NCBI RefSeq assembly: GCF_017654315.1 | Contig: NZ_CP072203.1 | Span: 4,154,001 to 4,218,000, forward strand | DNA from: Gordonia polyisoprenivorans | Lineage (GTDB): Bacteria; Actinomycetota; Actinomycetes; Mycobacteriales; Mycobacteriaceae | Length of the DNA: 64,000 nucleotides | Direction of reading: 5' to 3' | In this document: piece by piece, positions 9,425 through 20,107 of the stretch | Layout: every line of letters starts with the position of its first letter | How positions within the stretch are numbered: the stretch's first letter is position 1 | Notes under the pieces: generated by a model | Told to the model about the DNA's origin: nothing | Seen by the model: the letters and a program-made list of their open reading frames with translations, nothing else | The model's database searches: none | Program-made: the position numbers and the translations under genes

Positions 9425-11227
9425 ATGACCGCACGAGGGGTCCGGACGCTGGTCCTGGGCGGGGTTCGGTCGGGCAAGTCCGCACACGGCGAACAGTTGC
9501 TGCGCGAGGCCGCATCGGTGCGTTATGTGGCCACCGGGCCGACGCTGACGACCGATGCCGAGTGGACCGCGCGCGTCGAGAAACATCGGCAACGGCGTGA
9601 TCCGAGATACACGACGGTCGAGACGAGCGATCTCGCGTCGGAACTGCGGGCCGACCCGCACACGACGACACTCGTCGACGACCTGGGCAACTGGCTGGCC
9701 GCCGGCCTCGACGCCACCGGCGCATGGTCGGCGACGGCCACCGTCGACCGCTCTGCCGAGAATGCCGAATTGTGTTCGGCGATAGCCGGATTCACCGGCG
9801 ATCTGGTACTGATCAGTCCGGAGGTCGGATTGGCTCCGGTGGCCCCGACCCCGGCCGGCCGACTCTTCCAGGACCAACTCGGCGCGCTCAACGAGGCCGT
9901 GGCCGCAGTGTGTGATCACGTGGTCCTCGTCGTGGCCGGCCGCGTCATCGACCTGACCGACGCACCTCGGGCCGCGGCCCCGGGATCGACCGACGCCGAG
10001 ACGCCCGCGTCGACCGCTGCACCGGTCGCCACCCCACCGGTCGCCACCCCACCGGTCCCGCCTGCTCCGGCGAGCACGCCCGCAGCCGCGACGCCGATGA
10101 CCGGCCACATTCCCGACGCGACCGACGCCGAGATCTTCGACCCGATCGACCTGCCCGACGAACAGGTCGCCGAGGCGGCCCGGGCACGCCAGCTCGAACT
10201 GACCAAGCCGCCCGGCTCGCTGGGCCGGCTCGAGGAGATCGGGGTGTGGATCTCGGCGTGCCAAGGGGTCTGTCCCCCACGGCCGATCGAGATGCCCACC
10301 GTCGTGGTCTTCGCCGGCGACCACGGGGTGGCCCAGGGTGGCGTGTCGGCCTTCCCTCCGGAGGTGACCGCGCAGATGGTCGCCAACATCGCGGCCGGCG
10401 GTGCGGCCGTCAACGTGCTCGCCCGTCGGTGCGGTGCCACGGTCCGGGTCGCCGACATCGCCGTCGACGCCGACACCGGTCCGGAGGTCTCGGCCTACAA
10501 GGTGCGACGCTCCAGCAACGACCTGCGGGTCACTGACGCCCTGACCATCGACGAGGCGCGTCGAGGCCTCGCCGCCGGACGGGCCATCGTCGATGATCTC
10601 GTGGACTCCGGCGCAGATCTGCTCATCGCCGGTGACATGGGGATCGGTAACACCACACCCGCCGCGATCATCATCGGCACCCTTGCGCGCCGCGAACCCG
10701 TCGAGGTGGTCGGCCGCGGCACCGGCATCGACGACGTCGGATGGATGCGCAAGACCGCCGCGATCCGCGACGGGATGCGCCGCGGGCGTCGTCATCGCAG
10801 CGACCCGCTCGCGCTGATCGCGGCGGTCGGGGGCGCCGATCTGGCTGCGATGGCCGGTTTCCTCGCGCAGGCGGCGGTGCGGCGCACACCGGTGGTCCTC
10901 GACGGCGTGGTGGTCACGGCGGCCGCACTCATCGCCGTGGAGATGGCCCCGGGCGCCACGCGGTGGTGGCTGGCCGGTCACCGCTCGGTCGAACCGGCGC
11001 ATGCCATCGCCCTGGAGTATCTGGATCTCGAACCGCTGCACACCTATTCGATGCGCCTCGGTGAGGGCACCGGTGCGTTGTCCGCGCTGCCGACGGTGCT
11101 CTCGGCCGTCGACATCATGACGTCGATGTCGACCTTCGCCGACGCCGGTGTCAGCGATGCCGACGCCGCGCCGGACTCCGCTGCCGACCCGGAACCGGCT
11201 GGGACACAACCCTCGTCGTCCTCCTGA
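9425..11227 (+). CDS. cobUT: Fused CobU-CobT: cobinamide kinase/guanylyltransferase + DMB phosphoribosyltransferase
   Basis: A 600-residue fusion of two cobalamin lower-ligand enzymes. Residues 1-180 are CobU: P-loop GGVRSGKS (12-19), EKHRQRR and VDDLGNWL motifs. It phosphorylates adenosylcobinamide and then adds GMP. Residues about 181-228 are a Pro/Ala/Thr-rich linker with a PVATP tandem repeat. The rest is CobT, which joins 5,6-dimethylbenzimidazole to nicotinate mononucleotide; it has the KPPGSLG motif, the FAGDHGV motif and the catalytic Glu in LGEGTGA. In M. tuberculosis these are separate genes (Rv0254c, Rv2207). It is followed 7 bp later by cobS, the enzyme that joins the two products. 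Confidence 0.93.
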   Translation: MTARGVRTLVLGGVRSGKSAHGEQLLREAASVRYVATGPTLTTDAEWTARVEKHRQRRDPRYTTVETSDLASELRADPHTTTLVDDLGNWLAAGLDATGAWSATATVDRSAENAELCSAIAGFTGDLVLISPEVGLAPVAPTPAGRLFQDQLGALNEAVAAVCDHVVLVVAGRVIDLTDAPRAAAPGSTDAETPASTAAPVATPPVATPPVPPAPASTPAAATPMTGHIPDATDAEIFDPIDLPDEQVAEAARARQLELTKPPGSLGRLEEIGVWISACQGVCPPRPIEMPTVVVFAGDHGVAQGGVSAFPPEVTAQMVANIAAGGAAVNVLARRCGATVRVADIAVDADTGPEVSAYKVRRSSNDLRVTDALTIDEARRGLAAGRAIVDDLVDSGADLLIAGDMGIGNTTPAAIIIGTLARREPVEVVGRGTGIDDVGWMRKTAAIRDGMRRGRRHRSDPLALIAAVGGADLAAMAGFLAQAAVRRTPVVLDGVVVTAAALIAVEMAPGATRWWLAGHRSVEPAHAIALEYLDLEPLHTYSMRLGEGTGALSALPTVLSAVDIMTSMSTFADAGVSDADAAPDSAADPEPAGTQPSSSS

Positions 11228-11234
11228 CACACCG

Positions 11235-12023
11235 ATGACACCGGTACGCGCGATCGCCGTCTCGCTGTCGTGGCTGACCGTGCTCCCCGTACCCCGGCGG
11301 GTCACCGCAGCAACCCCCGATCGCCGGCTCGGCGGCGCGGTCATCGCGGCGGTACCCGTGGTCGGCGTGCTCCTCGCGGCGGCAGTGACCCTGATCGCCT
11401 GGGGGCTGTCGTACACGGCCGCCCCGGATGCGCTGATCGGCGTACTCGTCGTCGGCGTGCTCGCCGTCTCCACCCGGGGTATGCACCTCGACGGTCTCGC
11501 CGACACCGCCGACGGACTCGGGTGTTACGGCCCACCGGAGCGGGTGACCGAGGTGATGCGCTCGGGTTCGGTCGGCCCGTTCGGTGCCGCGACCCTGATC
11601 CTGGTGCTGGCACTGCAGGCGGTCGGCATTGGGACGCTGGTCACCCAAAGCCGGTGGTGGGAGCTCGGTCTGGCGATCGGCGTCGCACGCGTCGCCGCGG
11701 TGCTCGCGTGCCGTCGGGCGCTGCCGCCGGCCCATCCCGACGGCTTCGGTGCGCTGGTCGCCGGGACACAACGCATCGCCGTCGTCGTGTGGTCGGTGGT
11801 GGCGGTCGCCGTCGGTGTCGTGATCGGCGGCCTCGCCGACACGGTCACCGCCCATTCGATCACCGCCGGGCTGCAGGCGGGGGCGACGATCTTGGTGATG
11901 CTCGTGTTCACCTGGCTGTTCAGTCGGCACTGTGCACGACGGATGGGTGGCATCGTCGGCGACGTCCTCGGCGCCGTGATCGAACTCGGCACCGCGCTCG
12001 TTCTCGTCGGACTGATCCTCTGA
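11235..12023 (+). CDS. cobS: Adenosylcobinamide-GDP ribazoletransferase (cobalamin synthase)
   Basis: A 262-residue integral membrane protein that condenses adenosylcobinamide-GDP with alpha-ribazole, the last step of nucleotide-loop assembly. It has several hydrophobic helices and the signature HLDGLADTADGLG with acidic metal-binding residues, followed by SVGPFGA. ATG 11235 lies 7 bp after the cobUT stop, and the N-terminus fits the family, so a longer frame starting at 11148 inside cobUT is rejected. It uses the products of both halves of the upstream fusion. Confidence 0.93.
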   Translation: MTPVRAIAVSLSWLTVLPVPRRVTAATPDRRLGGAVIAAVPVVGVLLAAAVTLIAWGLSYTAAPDALIGVLVVGVLAVSTRGMHLDGLADTADGLGCYGPPERVTEVMRSGSVGPFGAATLILVLALQAVGIGTLVTQSRWWELGLAIGVARVAAVLACRRALPPAHPDGFGALVAGTQRIAVVVWSVVAVAVGVVIGGLADTVTAHSITAGLQAGATILVMLVFTWLFSRHCARRMGGIVGDVLGAVIELGTALVLVGLIL

Positions 12024-12064
12024 GTCGGTCTGCACACTGCACAGCCGCGGCGCATCCTTGGCGT

Positions 12065-12601
12065 ATGCCATTGCCGGACTGCAATTTTGACGGATTCGCA
12101 CTGTATGCGGCGCTCGACGCCCGGCGCCGGGAGCAATCGTTGACCTGGAACGCACTCGCCCGGCAGGTGTGGGACCTCTCGGCGGCACTCAACGCTGCGC
12201 GCCCCGATGGTCACCCGTTCAGCACGTCGGCGATCTCACGCCTGCGCGCACACGGCAACACCGGCTGCCAGCACGCGTTGTTGCTGCTGTGGTGGCTGGA
12301 CGCGGCTCCGGAGGACTTCGTCACAGACCCGGCACCCGGGACGGTCGGCGTCGAACTCCCACGATGCGACGACGCGCATCGCCTTCGGTGGAATCTCGGT
12401 CGGCTCTACGCCACACTCGACGCCGCGAGAACCCGTCGCGGCGCCACGTGGGCGCGGACGGCAGCTCGGCTGGACTGCTCGCCGGGCCAGCTGACCGGTC
12501 TGCGGACCGCCCACTACTCCACCAACATGCGCTTGGCCATGACGATCACGCAGGCCCTGCGGCGTCCCGCCGCCGAGTTCGTCTACTGCGCCGAGTGGTG
12601 A
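12065..12601 (+). CDS. Small XRE-like helix-turn-helix protein
   Basis: A 178-residue protein that seems built from two similar HTH-like halves: ALDARRREQSLTWNALARQV near the N-terminus and TLDAARTRRGATWARTAARL after residue 115. Each is followed by a segment resembling XRE recognition helices (STSAISRLRAHG; SPGQLTGLRTAH). It is probably a cytoplasmic DNA-binding regulator with an internal duplication. The start is ATG 12065. It lies where mycobacteria carry a membrane protein (Rv2209) between cobS and ilvE. The target is unknown. Its 3' end is 7 bp from the convergent ilvE. Confidence 0.65.
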   Translation: MPLPDCNFDGFALYAALDARRREQSLTWNALARQVWDLSAALNAARPDGHPFSTSAISRLRAHGNTGCQHALLLLWWLDAAPEDFVTDPAPGTVGVELPRCDDAHRLRWNLGRLYATLDAARTRRGATWARTAARLDCSPGQLTGLRTAHYSTNMRLAMTITQALRRPAAEFVYCAEW

Positions 12602-12608
12602 GAGCGGC

Positions 12609-13715
12609 TCAGCGCCGGTAGAGCTCGGTCATCCAGCCGTGGGTGTCGGCGAACTTGCCGCGCTGGATGCCGGTGAGGGTGTCGCGCAGCGCGAGGGTCA
12701 CCTCACCGGGGGTGCCGTCCCCGATCGAGTAATCGTCGGTCTCGCTCTTGACGTGGCCGACCGGAGTGATGACGGCCGCGGTCCCGCAGGCGAAGACCTC
12801 GGTGATGTCGCCGGACGTCACCCCCTTGCGGAGTTCCTCGGTGGTGATCTTGCGTTCCTCGACGGCGAATCCGGCGTCGGTGGCCAGGGTCAGCAACGAT
12901 TCCCGGGTGATGCCCGGCAGCAGCGAACCGGTGAGTTCCGGGGTGACCAGCCGCGCGTCGGCGCCCGAGCCAAAGACGAAGAACAGGTTCATCCCGCCCA
13001 TCTCCTCGATGAACCGGCGCTCCACGGCGTCGAGCCACACCACCTGGTCACAGCCCTGTGCGGTGGCCTGCTGCTGGGCCAGGAAGCTCGCGGCGTAGTT
13101 GCCGCCGCACTTGGCGAAGCCCGTGCCGCCCGGGGCTGCGCGGACGTATTCGGTCGACAGCCACACGCTGACCGGCTTGATACCGCCGTCGAAGTAGGCG
13201 CCTGCGGGTGAGGCGATCACGCAGTAGCGGTACTGCGTCGACGGGGCGTTGACGCCCAGCCCCGCCTGCGAGGCGAACATGAACGGCCGCAGATAGAGCG
13301 ATTCCTCGCCACCGGCGGCGGGCACCCACTCGTTGTCGGCGTCGAGCAGGGCGCGCAGCGAGGAGATGAAGTCGTCGACCGGCAGCGGCGGCATCGCCAG
13401 ACGTTCACCCGAGCGCTGCAGGCGCAGGCCGTTGGCCTCCGGACGGAACGCGGCGATCGAACCGTCGGGCTGACGGTAGGCCTTGAGCCCCTCGAAGATC
13501 TCCTGGCCGTAGTGCAGCACCATCGCCGACGGATCGAGTGCGATCGGGCCGTACGGGGTCACCTTGGCGTCATACCAACCGCGGTCCACGTCGTAGTCCA
13601 CCATCACCATGTTGTCGGTGAAGTACTTGCCGAAACCGGGAGCGGCGAGGATGTCCGCGCGCTGCGACTCCGACACCGGGTGCGGGTGCTCGGTACGGGT
13701 GAACTGCAAGGTCAT
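12609..13715 (-). CDS. ilvE: Branched-chain amino acid aminotransferase
   Basis: A 368-residue fold-type IV PLP aminotransferase that interconverts Leu, Ile and Val with their 2-oxo acids. The PLP lysine is in [14 protein letters not shown], and [12 protein letters not shown] and [13 protein letters not shown] match the BCAT family. ATG 13715 ([11 protein letters not shown]) is chosen; an in-frame start 8 residues upstream adds unrelated sequence. The location matches Rv2210c. It is transcribed in the same direction as gcvT, with 83 bp between them. Confidence 0.95.
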   Translation of the reverse strand: MTLQFTRTEHPHPVSESQRADILAAPGFGKYFTDNMVMVDYDVDRGWYDAKVTPYGPIALDPSAMVLHYGQEIFEGLKAYRQPDGSIAAFRPEANGLRLQRSGERLAMPPLPVDDFISSLRALLDADNEWVPAAGGEESLYLRPFMFASQAGLGVNAPSTQYRYCVIASPAGAYFDGGIKPVSVWLSTEYVRAAPGGTGFAKCGGNYAASFLAQQQATAQGCDQVVWLDAVERRFIEEMGGMNLFFVFGSGADARLVTPELTGSLLPGITRESLLTLATDAGFAVEERKITTEELRKGVTSGDITEVFACGTAAVITPVGHVKSETDDYSIGDGTPGEVTLALRDTLTGIQRGKFADTHGWMTELYRR

Positions 13716-13798
13716 TGGCCCATCGTAGCGCCGCGGCACAAGGCGATCGGTGCCAGGTTCCCGTCGCCGCCGGGCCGGGGATTCAGACGTGCCGGGCT

Positions 13799-14908
13799 TC
13801 AGACGTGCGACTCGACGAACGGCGGGATCACGACCTCACACGGCAACGCCCGACCGCGCACATCGATGACCACCTCGGCTCCCTTGCCGACACCTGCGGC
13901 GGTGTCGATGAGCGCCAGCGCGATTCCCTGTTTGAGGGTCGGCGAGAAGGTGCCCGAGGTGCACAGGCCGATGCGGTCGCCGCCCGCCGCGGTGAGCACG
14001 TCGCAGTCGGCGCGCGGCACCCCGCGACCGGTGGCCCGCAGTCCGTAGAGCCGGCGGGCCGGCCCGTTCTCCTTCTCCGCGAGCAGCGCCTCGCGGCCGA
14101 AGAACGCGGGCTTGTTCCAGCCGACCGCCCACCCGGTGCGGGCCTGGACGGGGGTGATCTCCGGAGAGAGTTCGTGGCCGTGCAGCGCATATCCCATCTC
14201 GGTGCGCAGGGTGTCGCGCGCCCCGAGTCCGGCGGGCAGCCCACCGAACGCGGTGACCTGAGCCATCAGCGCGTCGAACACCGGGCCGGCCTGCGACCAT
14301 CGGGGCAGGATCTCGTAGCCGCGTTCTCCGGTGTAGCCGGTCCGGCACACACGCACCGGCGCGCTACCCCCGTCGATCGACAGTTCGGCGTCGGCGAACG
14401 CCATGTACTCCATGTCGGTGGGCAGTCCCACCGCGGCGAGCACCTCGGGACTCTTCGGCCCCTGCACCGCGAACACCGCGTACTCGCGGTGCAGATCGGT
14501 GATCGTGACACCGTCGGGCGCGACCGCCGTCAACGCCGCGACGACCGCTGCGGTGTTGGCGGCGTTGGGTACGAGGAACACCTCGTCGTCGGCGACGAGA
14601 TAGGCGATCAGATCGTCGATGACGCCACCGGAATCGTTGCAGCACAACGTGTATTGGGCTTTGCCCGGCGCGATCTTGGCGAGATCGTTGGACAGGGTGG
14701 CGTTGACGAACTCCGCGGCGCCGGGCCCGGCGACCGACGCCTTCCCGAGGTGGCTCACGTCGAAGATGCCGACGGCCTCGCGTACGGCGGTGTGCTCGGC
14801 GACGGTCCCCGAGTACGCAACGGGCATGTCCCACCCGCCGAACTCGGCGAAACTCGCCCCGAGTGCTGCGTGTCGATCGGCAATGGGTCCGGCGAGGAGT
14901 TCGGTCAT
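13799..14908 (-). CDS. gcvT: Glycine cleavage system T protein (aminomethyltransferase)
   Basis: A 369-residue tetrahydrofolate-dependent aminomethyltransferase that takes the aminomethyl group from the lipoylated H protein and releases ammonia and methylene-THF. The N-terminus [20 protein letters not shown] and the central [10 protein letters not shown] are family hallmarks, and the GcvT C-terminal barrel follows. ATG 14908 is preferred over a TTG nine bases upstream. No gcvH or gcvP lies nearby. The position corresponds to Rv2211c. Confidence 0.94.
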   Translation of the reverse strand: MTELLAGPIADRHAALGASFAEFGGWDMPVAYSGTVAEHTAVREAVGIFDVSHLGKASVAGPGAAEFVNATLSNDLAKIAPGKAQYTLCCNDSGGVIDDLIAYLVADDEVFLVPNAANTAAVVAALTAVAPDGVTITDLHREYAVFAVQGPKSPEVLAAVGLPTDMEYMAFADAELSIDGGSAPVRVCRTGYTGERGYEILPRWSQAGPVFDALMAQVTAFGGLPAGLGARDTLRTEMGYALHGHELSPEITPVQARTGWAVGWNKPAFFGREALLAEKENGPARRLYGLRATGRGVPRADCDVLTAAGGDRIGLCTSGTFSPTLKQGIALALIDTAAGVGKGAEVVIDVRGRALPCEVVIPPFVESHV

Positions 14909-14958
14909 GGCGCTCAACCTACCGCGAGCGCGGGGCCCAGGACGATCACCACGGGAGC

Positions 14959-15570
14959 TCAGCTCCCGGCGGGAACCCCGAACCCCTGCAGCCCAGGATC
15001 GGCGGCGAGGTCGGCGGTGTGCAGGGTCACCCCGTCCGGTGGCTGGTTGCCGCCGACGGTCGTCACCTCATCGCCGTTGACGGCGATCACGATGTTGGTG
15101 TGTTGGCCCCACGGGCTGGGTTTGTCGTAGATCACGATGTCGCCGGGCTGCGGACGATGACCCGGCCCACGCCAGCGCCCCGAGGTGTGCAGGTAGTCGG
15201 AGAGCGTCGCCACCCCCGGGATGCGCCACGATCCGGAGTTCGGATTGTCCAGCGGCACACCGGATTCGTGCATCACGGTGCTGACGAAGTCGGCGCACCA
15301 CGGTTCGTCGACGCCGCCGGAATAGGTGGTACCCGACGCGTTGCGCGCGTATTCCGTGCGCACCGACTCGATGATGCGGGCCCGGGAGGCCGTCAGTGCC
15401 GTGGTGTCGACGCCGGGGAACGGGGGCCTCGACTGGCCGGTCATCCCGTTCACCGCCCGGGACACCGCGTCGTCGCCATGGCGATACGCCCGCAGACCGA
15501 TCACCGTCGCCGTGCATGCGGTGACGATCACCACCACCGCGATCACCCATGCCGTCCTGGTTCGCCGCAT
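14959..15570 (-). CDS. CHAP domain membrane-anchored/secreted cell-wall hydrolase
   Basis: A 203-residue protein with an N-terminal transmembrane or uncleaved signal helix (about residues 8-26, [13 protein letters not shown]) and a CHAP-type papain-like amidase domain. The likely catalytic Cys is in [16 protein letters not shown] and the His in [13 protein letters not shown], matching the CHAP C...H arrangement. It probably cleaves peptidoglycan cross-bridges or stem peptides outside the membrane. It is not part of the mycobacterial order, where an adenylyl cyclase gene (Rv2212) stands here. Confidence 0.8.
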   Translation of the reverse strand: MRRTRTAWVIAVVVIVTACTATVIGLRAYRHGDDAVSRAVNGMTGQSRPPFPGVDTTALTASRARIIESVRTEYARNASGTTYSGGVDEPWCADFVSTVMHESGVPLDNPNSGSWRIPGVATLSDYLHTSGRWRGPGHRPQPGDIVIYDKPSPWGQHTNIVIAVNGDEVTTVGGNQPPDGVTLHTADLAADPGLQGFGVPAGS

Positions 15571-15707
15571 CGTCGCTACCCACCCCGTCTCTCGTCGTCA
15601 CACCGCCATCGCAACGCCGCGTCGTTATGGCGGGTTCCCGCTGCGATGGCACGTCGGTCGGTCGGATGACGGGCAGCCGACGAGGCGCCTGTGGCAAGGT
15701 TGGTCGG

Positions 15708-17258
15708 GTGAGCAAGAACGAGAGCGTCGACCGCACTCGCGGTCCCCAGATCACCCTGACCACCTCCATCGGCAAAGACGACGAGGCCCTCGTACTCGGC
15801 CTCGTCGCCGCCTCCTCCGAGGACACCACTGCCGACGCCACCACCGCCGACCCCGCGGCACCGACCCTGCTCGGCGCGGACGTCCTCGACGACGCGTCGG
15901 CGGCGGCGATCACCGCCGCGCTGTCGGCGGTGGGCGCCACCGGTTCCCACGGCGAGGTCACCCGGCTGGCCGCGCCGGAATCACTCGGCGTACGCGTTGT
16001 GGTGGCCGTCGGCGTCGGCGACGAGAAGGCGCTCGACGACCCGGAGAAACTCCGCCAGGCCGCCGGCGTCGCGATCCGCTCCCTCGAGGGCTTCGACGTC
16101 GTCGCCACCACCCTGGGCTCCACCGACATCGGTGCCGCGGTCGAGGGACTGTTCCTCGGCGCCTACCGCTTCGAGGAGTTCCGCTCGTCGCGCTCGGCGT
16201 CGACCAAGCAACTGCCCGGCACCGTGCACGTCGTGGTCGAGTCCGCCGACAAGGCGGCGAAAGCCGAACTCGCACATGCCATCGCGGTCGCGGATTCGGT
16301 GGCCATCGCCCGTGACTTCGTCAACACCCCGCCGAGCCACCTCTACCCCGAGGAGTTCGCCGAGCGTGCGCGCGAGCTGGGCGCGAAGGCCGGACTCAAG
16401 GTGGAGATCCTCGACTTCGACTCCCTGCAGAAGGACGGCTACGGCGGGATCGTCGGCGTCGGCAAGGGTTCGTCCCGGTTGCCGCGGCTGGTGCGACTGA
16501 CCCACGCGGGCAAGAAGTCGGCCAAGAAGGTGGCGCTCGTCGGCAAGGGCATCACCTTCGACACCGGTGGCATCTCGATCAAGCCGGCCGCCAACATGGA
16601 TCAGATGACCTCCGACATGGGCGGCGCGGCAGCGGTGATCGCGGCGACCATCGCCGCCGCGCGTCTCGACCTGCCGGTGTCGGTGATCGCCACCGTGCCG
16701 ATGGCCGAGAACATGCCGTCGGGGACCGCGCAGCGTCCCGGCGACGTGCTGACCCAGTACGGCGGGACGACCGTCGAGGTCCTCAACACCGACGCCGAGG
16801 GACGCCTCGTGCTCGCCGACGCCATCGTGCGCGCCTGCGAGGACGATCCGGACTATCTCATCGACACCGCCACCCTGACCGGCGCGCAGATGGTTGCCCT
16901 GGGCACCCGCACCCCGGGCGTCATGGGCACCGACGACTTCCGCGACCGGGTGTCGGCACTGTCGGCCGAGATCGGCGAGAACGCCTGGCCCATGCCGCTG
17001 CCGGCGGAACTGCGTGCCGATCTCAAGTCGCGGGTCGCCGATCTGGCGAACGTCACGCCGCACCGGTGGGGCGGCATGCTCGCCGCGGGCCTGTTCCTCA
17101 AGGAGTTCGTGCCCGACGGGGTGCAGTGGGCCCACATCGACATCGCCGGTCCCGCCTTCAACACCGCCGGTCCCTGGGGTTACACACCCAAGGGTGGTAC
17201 GGGCGTACCGGTCCGGACGATCACCAAGGTCCTCGAGGACATCGCGGCCAACGGCTGA
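15708..17258 (+). CDS. pepB: Leucyl aminopeptidase (M17)
   Basis: A 516-residue cytosol aminopeptidase of family M17, a two-metal exopeptidase that removes N-terminal residues. The N-terminal domain is variable; the C-terminal catalytic domain has the Lys/Asp metal motif [15 protein letters not shown], then SDMGGAAAV, and the signature [12 protein letters not shown]. The GTG at 15708 (VSKNESVD) is chosen; a longer in-frame extension to 15549 is low in family resemblance. The position matches Rv2213. A modest hairpin follows the stop. Confidence 0.94.
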   Translation: MSKNESVDRTRGPQITLTTSIGKDDEALVLGLVAASSEDTTADATTADPAAPTLLGADVLDDASAAAITAALSAVGATGSHGEVTRLAAPESLGVRVVVAVGVGDEKALDDPEKLRQAAGVAIRSLEGFDVVATTLGSTDIGAAVEGLFLGAYRFEEFRSSRSASTKQLPGTVHVVVESADKAAKAELAHAIAVADSVAIARDFVNTPPSHLYPEEFAERARELGAKAGLKVEILDFDSLQKDGYGGIVGVGKGSSRLPRLVRLTHAGKKSAKKVALVGKGITFDTGGISIKPAANMDQMTSDMGGAAAVIAATIAAARLDLPVSVIATVPMAENMPSGTAQRPGDVLTQYGGTTVEVLNTDAEGRLVLADAIVRACEDDPDYLIDTATLTGAQMVALGTRTPGVMGTDDFRDRVSALSAEIGENAWPMPLPAELRADLKSRVADLANVTPHRWGGMLAAGLFLKEFVPDGVQWAHIDIAGPAFNTAGPWGYTPKGGTGVPVRTITKVLEDIAANG

Positions 17259-17270
17259 TCGGCCACTTTT

Positions 17271-17295
17271 GCGCCACACACCACGTCCGTGGCGC
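17271..17295. terminator. Possible pepB terminator hairpin
   Basis: GCGCCAC (17271-17277) pairs with GTGGCGC (17289-17295) around an 11-nt loop, 12 bp after the pepB stop and following a short T-run (TTTT) just before the stem. A weak but plausible terminator. Confidence 0.4.
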
Positions 17296-17305
17296 GCACG
17301 GCGGG

Positions 17306-17311
17306 TAGGGT
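17306..17311 (+). promoter_or_regulatory. Candidate -10 (TAGGGT) of the sucB-lipB-lipA unit
   Basis: TAGGGT lies about 110 bases ahead of the sucB ATG and directly after the pepB hairpin. It resembles the TAnnnT -10 boxes seen at other starts in this window. The implied 5' leader is about 105 nt and shows no recognised structure. Confidence 0.3.
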
Positions 17312-17422
17312 CTAGCGATGGGCGCCTGGCCACCCGCCACACGCCTGGGAGACGCGGCGCACACACCGCGACACCCCGCTTCACACGCAGACCCACCACG
17401 TCGAGTTCAGGAGTCAACAGCA

Positions 17423-19213
17423 ATGGCCTTCTCCGTCCAGATGCCCGCCCTCGGTGAGAGTGTCACCGAGGGGACCGTCACCCGGTGGTTGAAGGAAGAG
17501 GGCGACACCGTCGAGGCCGACGAGCCCTTGCTGGAGGTGTCGACCGACAAGGTCGACACCGAGATCCCCGCCCCCACCTCCGGCGTCCTCACCAAGATCA
17601 TCGCCCAGGAAGACGACGTCGTGGAGATCGGTGGCGAACTCGCCCTGATCGGTGACGCCGGGGAGAGCGCCGACGATTCCGGGGATTCCGGATCCGATGA
17701 CTCGGCCGGTTCCGACGACTCGGCGGGCGGCGACGAACCGACCGAAGCCGGTGCGGCCGAAGAGGACACCGAGGCACCCTCGACCGAGGCGGAGGCTCCG
17801 GCCGAGAAGCCGGCCGCCGCCACCGGTGACAACGGAGCGTCGGGAACCGATGTGCTGATGCCCGAACTCGGCGAGTCGGTCACCGAGGGCACGGTGACCA
17901 ACTGGCTCAAGGCCGTCGGCGACGAGGTCGCCGCGGACGAACCGCTGCTCGAGGTCTCGACCGACAAGGTCGACACCGAGATCCCGTCCCCCGTGGCCGG
18001 TACCCTGCTCGAGATCCTCGCGCAGGAGGACGACGTCATCGAGGTCGGCGGCAAGCTCGCGGTGATCGGCGATGCCTCGGCCGCCGAATCGAAGCCCGCG
18101 CCGGAACCCGAACCAGAGCCGGAACCGGAGCCGGAGCCCGAACCCGAGCCCGCCAAGTCCGAGCCCGCGAAGTCCGAGGAGCCGGCCGCCACGAGTGAGC
18201 CGGAACCCGAACCGGTCAAAGTGGCCTCCGCCGACGATTCCACCGATCTGCAGTCCACCCCGTACGTGACCCCGTTGGTCCGAAAGTTGGCCGCGGAGAA
18301 CGACATCGACCTGTCGAGCCTCAAGGGCACCGGGGTCGGCGGCCGCATCCGCAAGCAGGACGTGCTCGCCGCCGCCGAGGCGAAGAAGGCCCCCGAGCCG
18401 GCCTCGAGCCCGGCCCCGGCCGCCGCACCGGCGCCCGCTGCCGCTTCGGCCGCGTCGTCGTCGCCGGAGGTCAAGCCCGAACTCGCGGCGCTGCGTGGCA
18501 CCACGCAGAAGATCAACCGCATCCGGCAGATCACCGCGAAGAAGACCCGCGAGTCGCTGCAGACCAGTGCTCAGCTGACGCAGGTCTTCGAGGTCGACAT
18601 GAGCAAGATCGTGTCGCTGCGCAAGGCGGCCAAGGAGTCGTTCAAGGCTTCCGAGGGGGTGAACCTGACCTTCTTGCCGTTCATCGCCAAGGCCGTCGTG
18701 GAGGCGCTCAAGGCGCATCCGAACGTCAACGCCTCCATCGACGAGGACAAGAAGGAGATCACCTACTACGACAAGGTGCATCTCGGTATCGCCGTCGACA
18801 CCGAGCAGGGCCTGCTCTCGCCGGTGATCCACAACGCCGACGACCTCTCGATCGCCGGGCTGGCCCGGGCCATCGCCGACATCGCCGCCCGTGCCCGTAC
18901 CAACGGCCTCAAGCCCGACGAGTTGGCCGGTGGCACCTTCACCATCACCAACATCGGAAGCCAGGGCGCCCTGTTCGACACGCCGATCCTGGTGCCGCCG
19001 CAGGCGGCGATGCTCGGTACCGGTGCGATCGTCAAGCGCCCGGTGGTCATCACCGGCGACGACGGTTCGGAGTCGATCGCGGTGCGGTCGATGTCGTACC
19101 TGCCGCTGACCTACGACCATCGCCTCATCGACGGCGCCGACGCCGGTCGCTTCCTGACAACGATCAAGAAGCGGCTCGAGGCCGGCTCGTTCGCCGCCGA
19201 ACTGGGTCTCTAG
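17423..19213 (+). CDS. sucB: Dihydrolipoamide acyltransferase E2 (SucB/DlaT)
   Basis: A 596-residue E2 acyltransferase core of 2-oxoacid dehydrogenase complexes. Order: lipoyl domain 1 (Lys43 in DKVDTEI), an acidic Ser/Asp/Glu linker, lipoyl domain 2 (Lys182), a Pro/Glu repeat linker, a peripheral-subunit-binding domain ([15 protein letters not shown]...[11 protein letters not shown]), an Ala/Pro linker and the catalytic domain with DHRLIDG (His566, Asp570). AGGAG at 17409-17413 supports ATG 17423. In M. tuberculosis the equivalent (Rv2215, DlaT) serves pyruvate dehydrogenase and the peroxynitrite reductase system, despite the SucB name. It heads an operon with the genes that make its lipoyl cofactor. 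Confidence 0.95.
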   Translation: MAFSVQMPALGESVTEGTVTRWLKEEGDTVEADEPLLEVSTDKVDTEIPAPTSGVLTKIIAQEDDVVEIGGELALIGDAGESADDSGDSGSDDSAGSDDSAGGDEPTEAGAAEEDTEAPSTEAEAPAEKPAAATGDNGASGTDVLMPELGESVTEGTVTNWLKAVGDEVAADEPLLEVSTDKVDTEIPSPVAGTLLEILAQEDDVIEVGGKLAVIGDASAAESKPAPEPEPEPEPEPEPEPEPAKSEPAKSEEPAATSEPEPEPVKVASADDSTDLQSTPYVTPLVRKLAAENDIDLSSLKGTGVGGRIRKQDVLAAAEAKKAPEPASSPAPAAAPAPAAASAASSSPEVKPELAALRGTTQKINRIRQITAKKTRESLQTSAQLTQVFEVDMSKIVSLRKAAKESFKASEGVNLTFLPFIAKAVVEALKAHPNVNASIDEDKKEITYYDKVHLGIAVDTEQGLLSPVIHNADDLSIAGLARAIADIAARARTNGLKPDELAGGTFTITNIGSQGALFDTPILVPPQAAMLGTGAIVKRPVVITGDDGSESIAVRSMSYLPLTYDHRLIDGADAGRFLTTIKKRLEAGSFAAELGL

Positions 19214-19219
19214 GCACCG

Positions 19220-20107
19220 ATGCGGGTAGCCGTCGCCGGCTCATCGGGGCTCATCGGTTCGGCTCTGATCACCGCGCTGGAATCGGCGGGCCACTCGGTG
19301 CGCCGGCTGGTTCGGCGCGAGGCGACCGAACCCGGTGAATTCAGTTGGGACCCCGAGACATTCGGTGTTCCCGACGAGGCACTCGACGGCGTCGACGCGG
19401 TGGTGAGCCTCGGCGGCGTCGGGGTCGGCAACGGCCGGTGGAGCGGGCGGTTCAAACAAGAACTCCGCGACTCCCGGATTCCGCCGACCGAGGTCATCGC
19501 CGAGGCCGTCCGCCGGACCGGTGTCCCCACCCTGGTGAGCGCGAGCGCCACCGGGTACTACGGGGACACCGGCGCACGGACGGCCACCGAGGACGACGGA
19601 CCCGGCTCGGGGTTCCTGGCCGAGCTGACCGTCGATTGGGAAGGCGCGGCGACCGCCAACTCCGGCGACGGGACTCGCGTGGTCCTGCTGCGGACCGCAC
19701 CCGTGCTCGCACCGCACGGCGGCCTGCTGGCCAAACTCCGGCCGCTGTTCAAGCTCGGCCTCGGCGGCACCATCGGCAATGGGCAGCAGTACTTTTCGTG
19801 GATCTCACTGGTCGACGAGATCCGTGCGATCGAGTTCGTGCTGAATTCGTCGATCAGCGGTCCGGTGAACCTGTGCGCGCCCGGGGCGGTCCCGTTCGCG
19901 ACCTTCGTCGACGCCTTCGGCCGGTCGGTGCACCGGCCGACCTTGATGGGTGTTCCCGCGTTCGTCGCCCGCAAGGCGGGCGGCGAGATGATCGAGGAAA
20001 TGGTTCTGTACTCCCAGCGCGTTGCACCCGGTGTGCTCACCGACCACGACTTCGTCTTCACCCATCGCACCATCGACGCGGGACTGGAGTACGCCAATGG
20101 ACGCTGA
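19220..20107 (+). CDS. TIGR01777 family NAD(P)-binding SDR/epimerase-like protein
   Basis: A 295-residue extended SDR-type protein of the TIGR01777 (SDR39U1-like) family. The Rossmann glycine motif is at the N-terminus ([15 protein letters not shown]), [12 protein letters not shown] carries the catalytic-type Ser/Tyr region, and the C-terminus has the DUF1731-like segment ([19 protein letters not shown]). The reaction is unknown. It starts 6 bp after sucB, and its end overlaps the lipB start by 11 bp, so it is part of the sucB-lipB-lipA operon, as for Rv2216. Confidence 0.9.
   Translation: MRVAVAGSSGLIGSALITALESAGHSVRRLVRREATEPGEFSWDPETFGVPDEALDGVDAVVSLGGVGVGNGRWSGRFKQELRDSRIPPTEVIAEAVRRTGVPTLVSASATGYYGDTGARTATEDDGPGSGFLAELTVDWEGAATANSGDGTRVVLLRTAPVLAPHGGLLAKLRPLFKLGLGGTIGNGQQYFSWISLVDEIRAIEFVLNSSISGPVNLCAPGAVPFATFVDAFGRSVHRPTLMGVPAFVARKAGGEMIEEMVLYSQRVAPGVLTDHDFVFTHRTIDAGLEYANGR

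Noticed and set aside
9350..11506. A 718-codon minus-strand frame across cobUT and cobS
   Set aside because: Shadow of well-supported plus-strand genes; its residue makeup (Arg, Gly, His rich) has no domain pattern.
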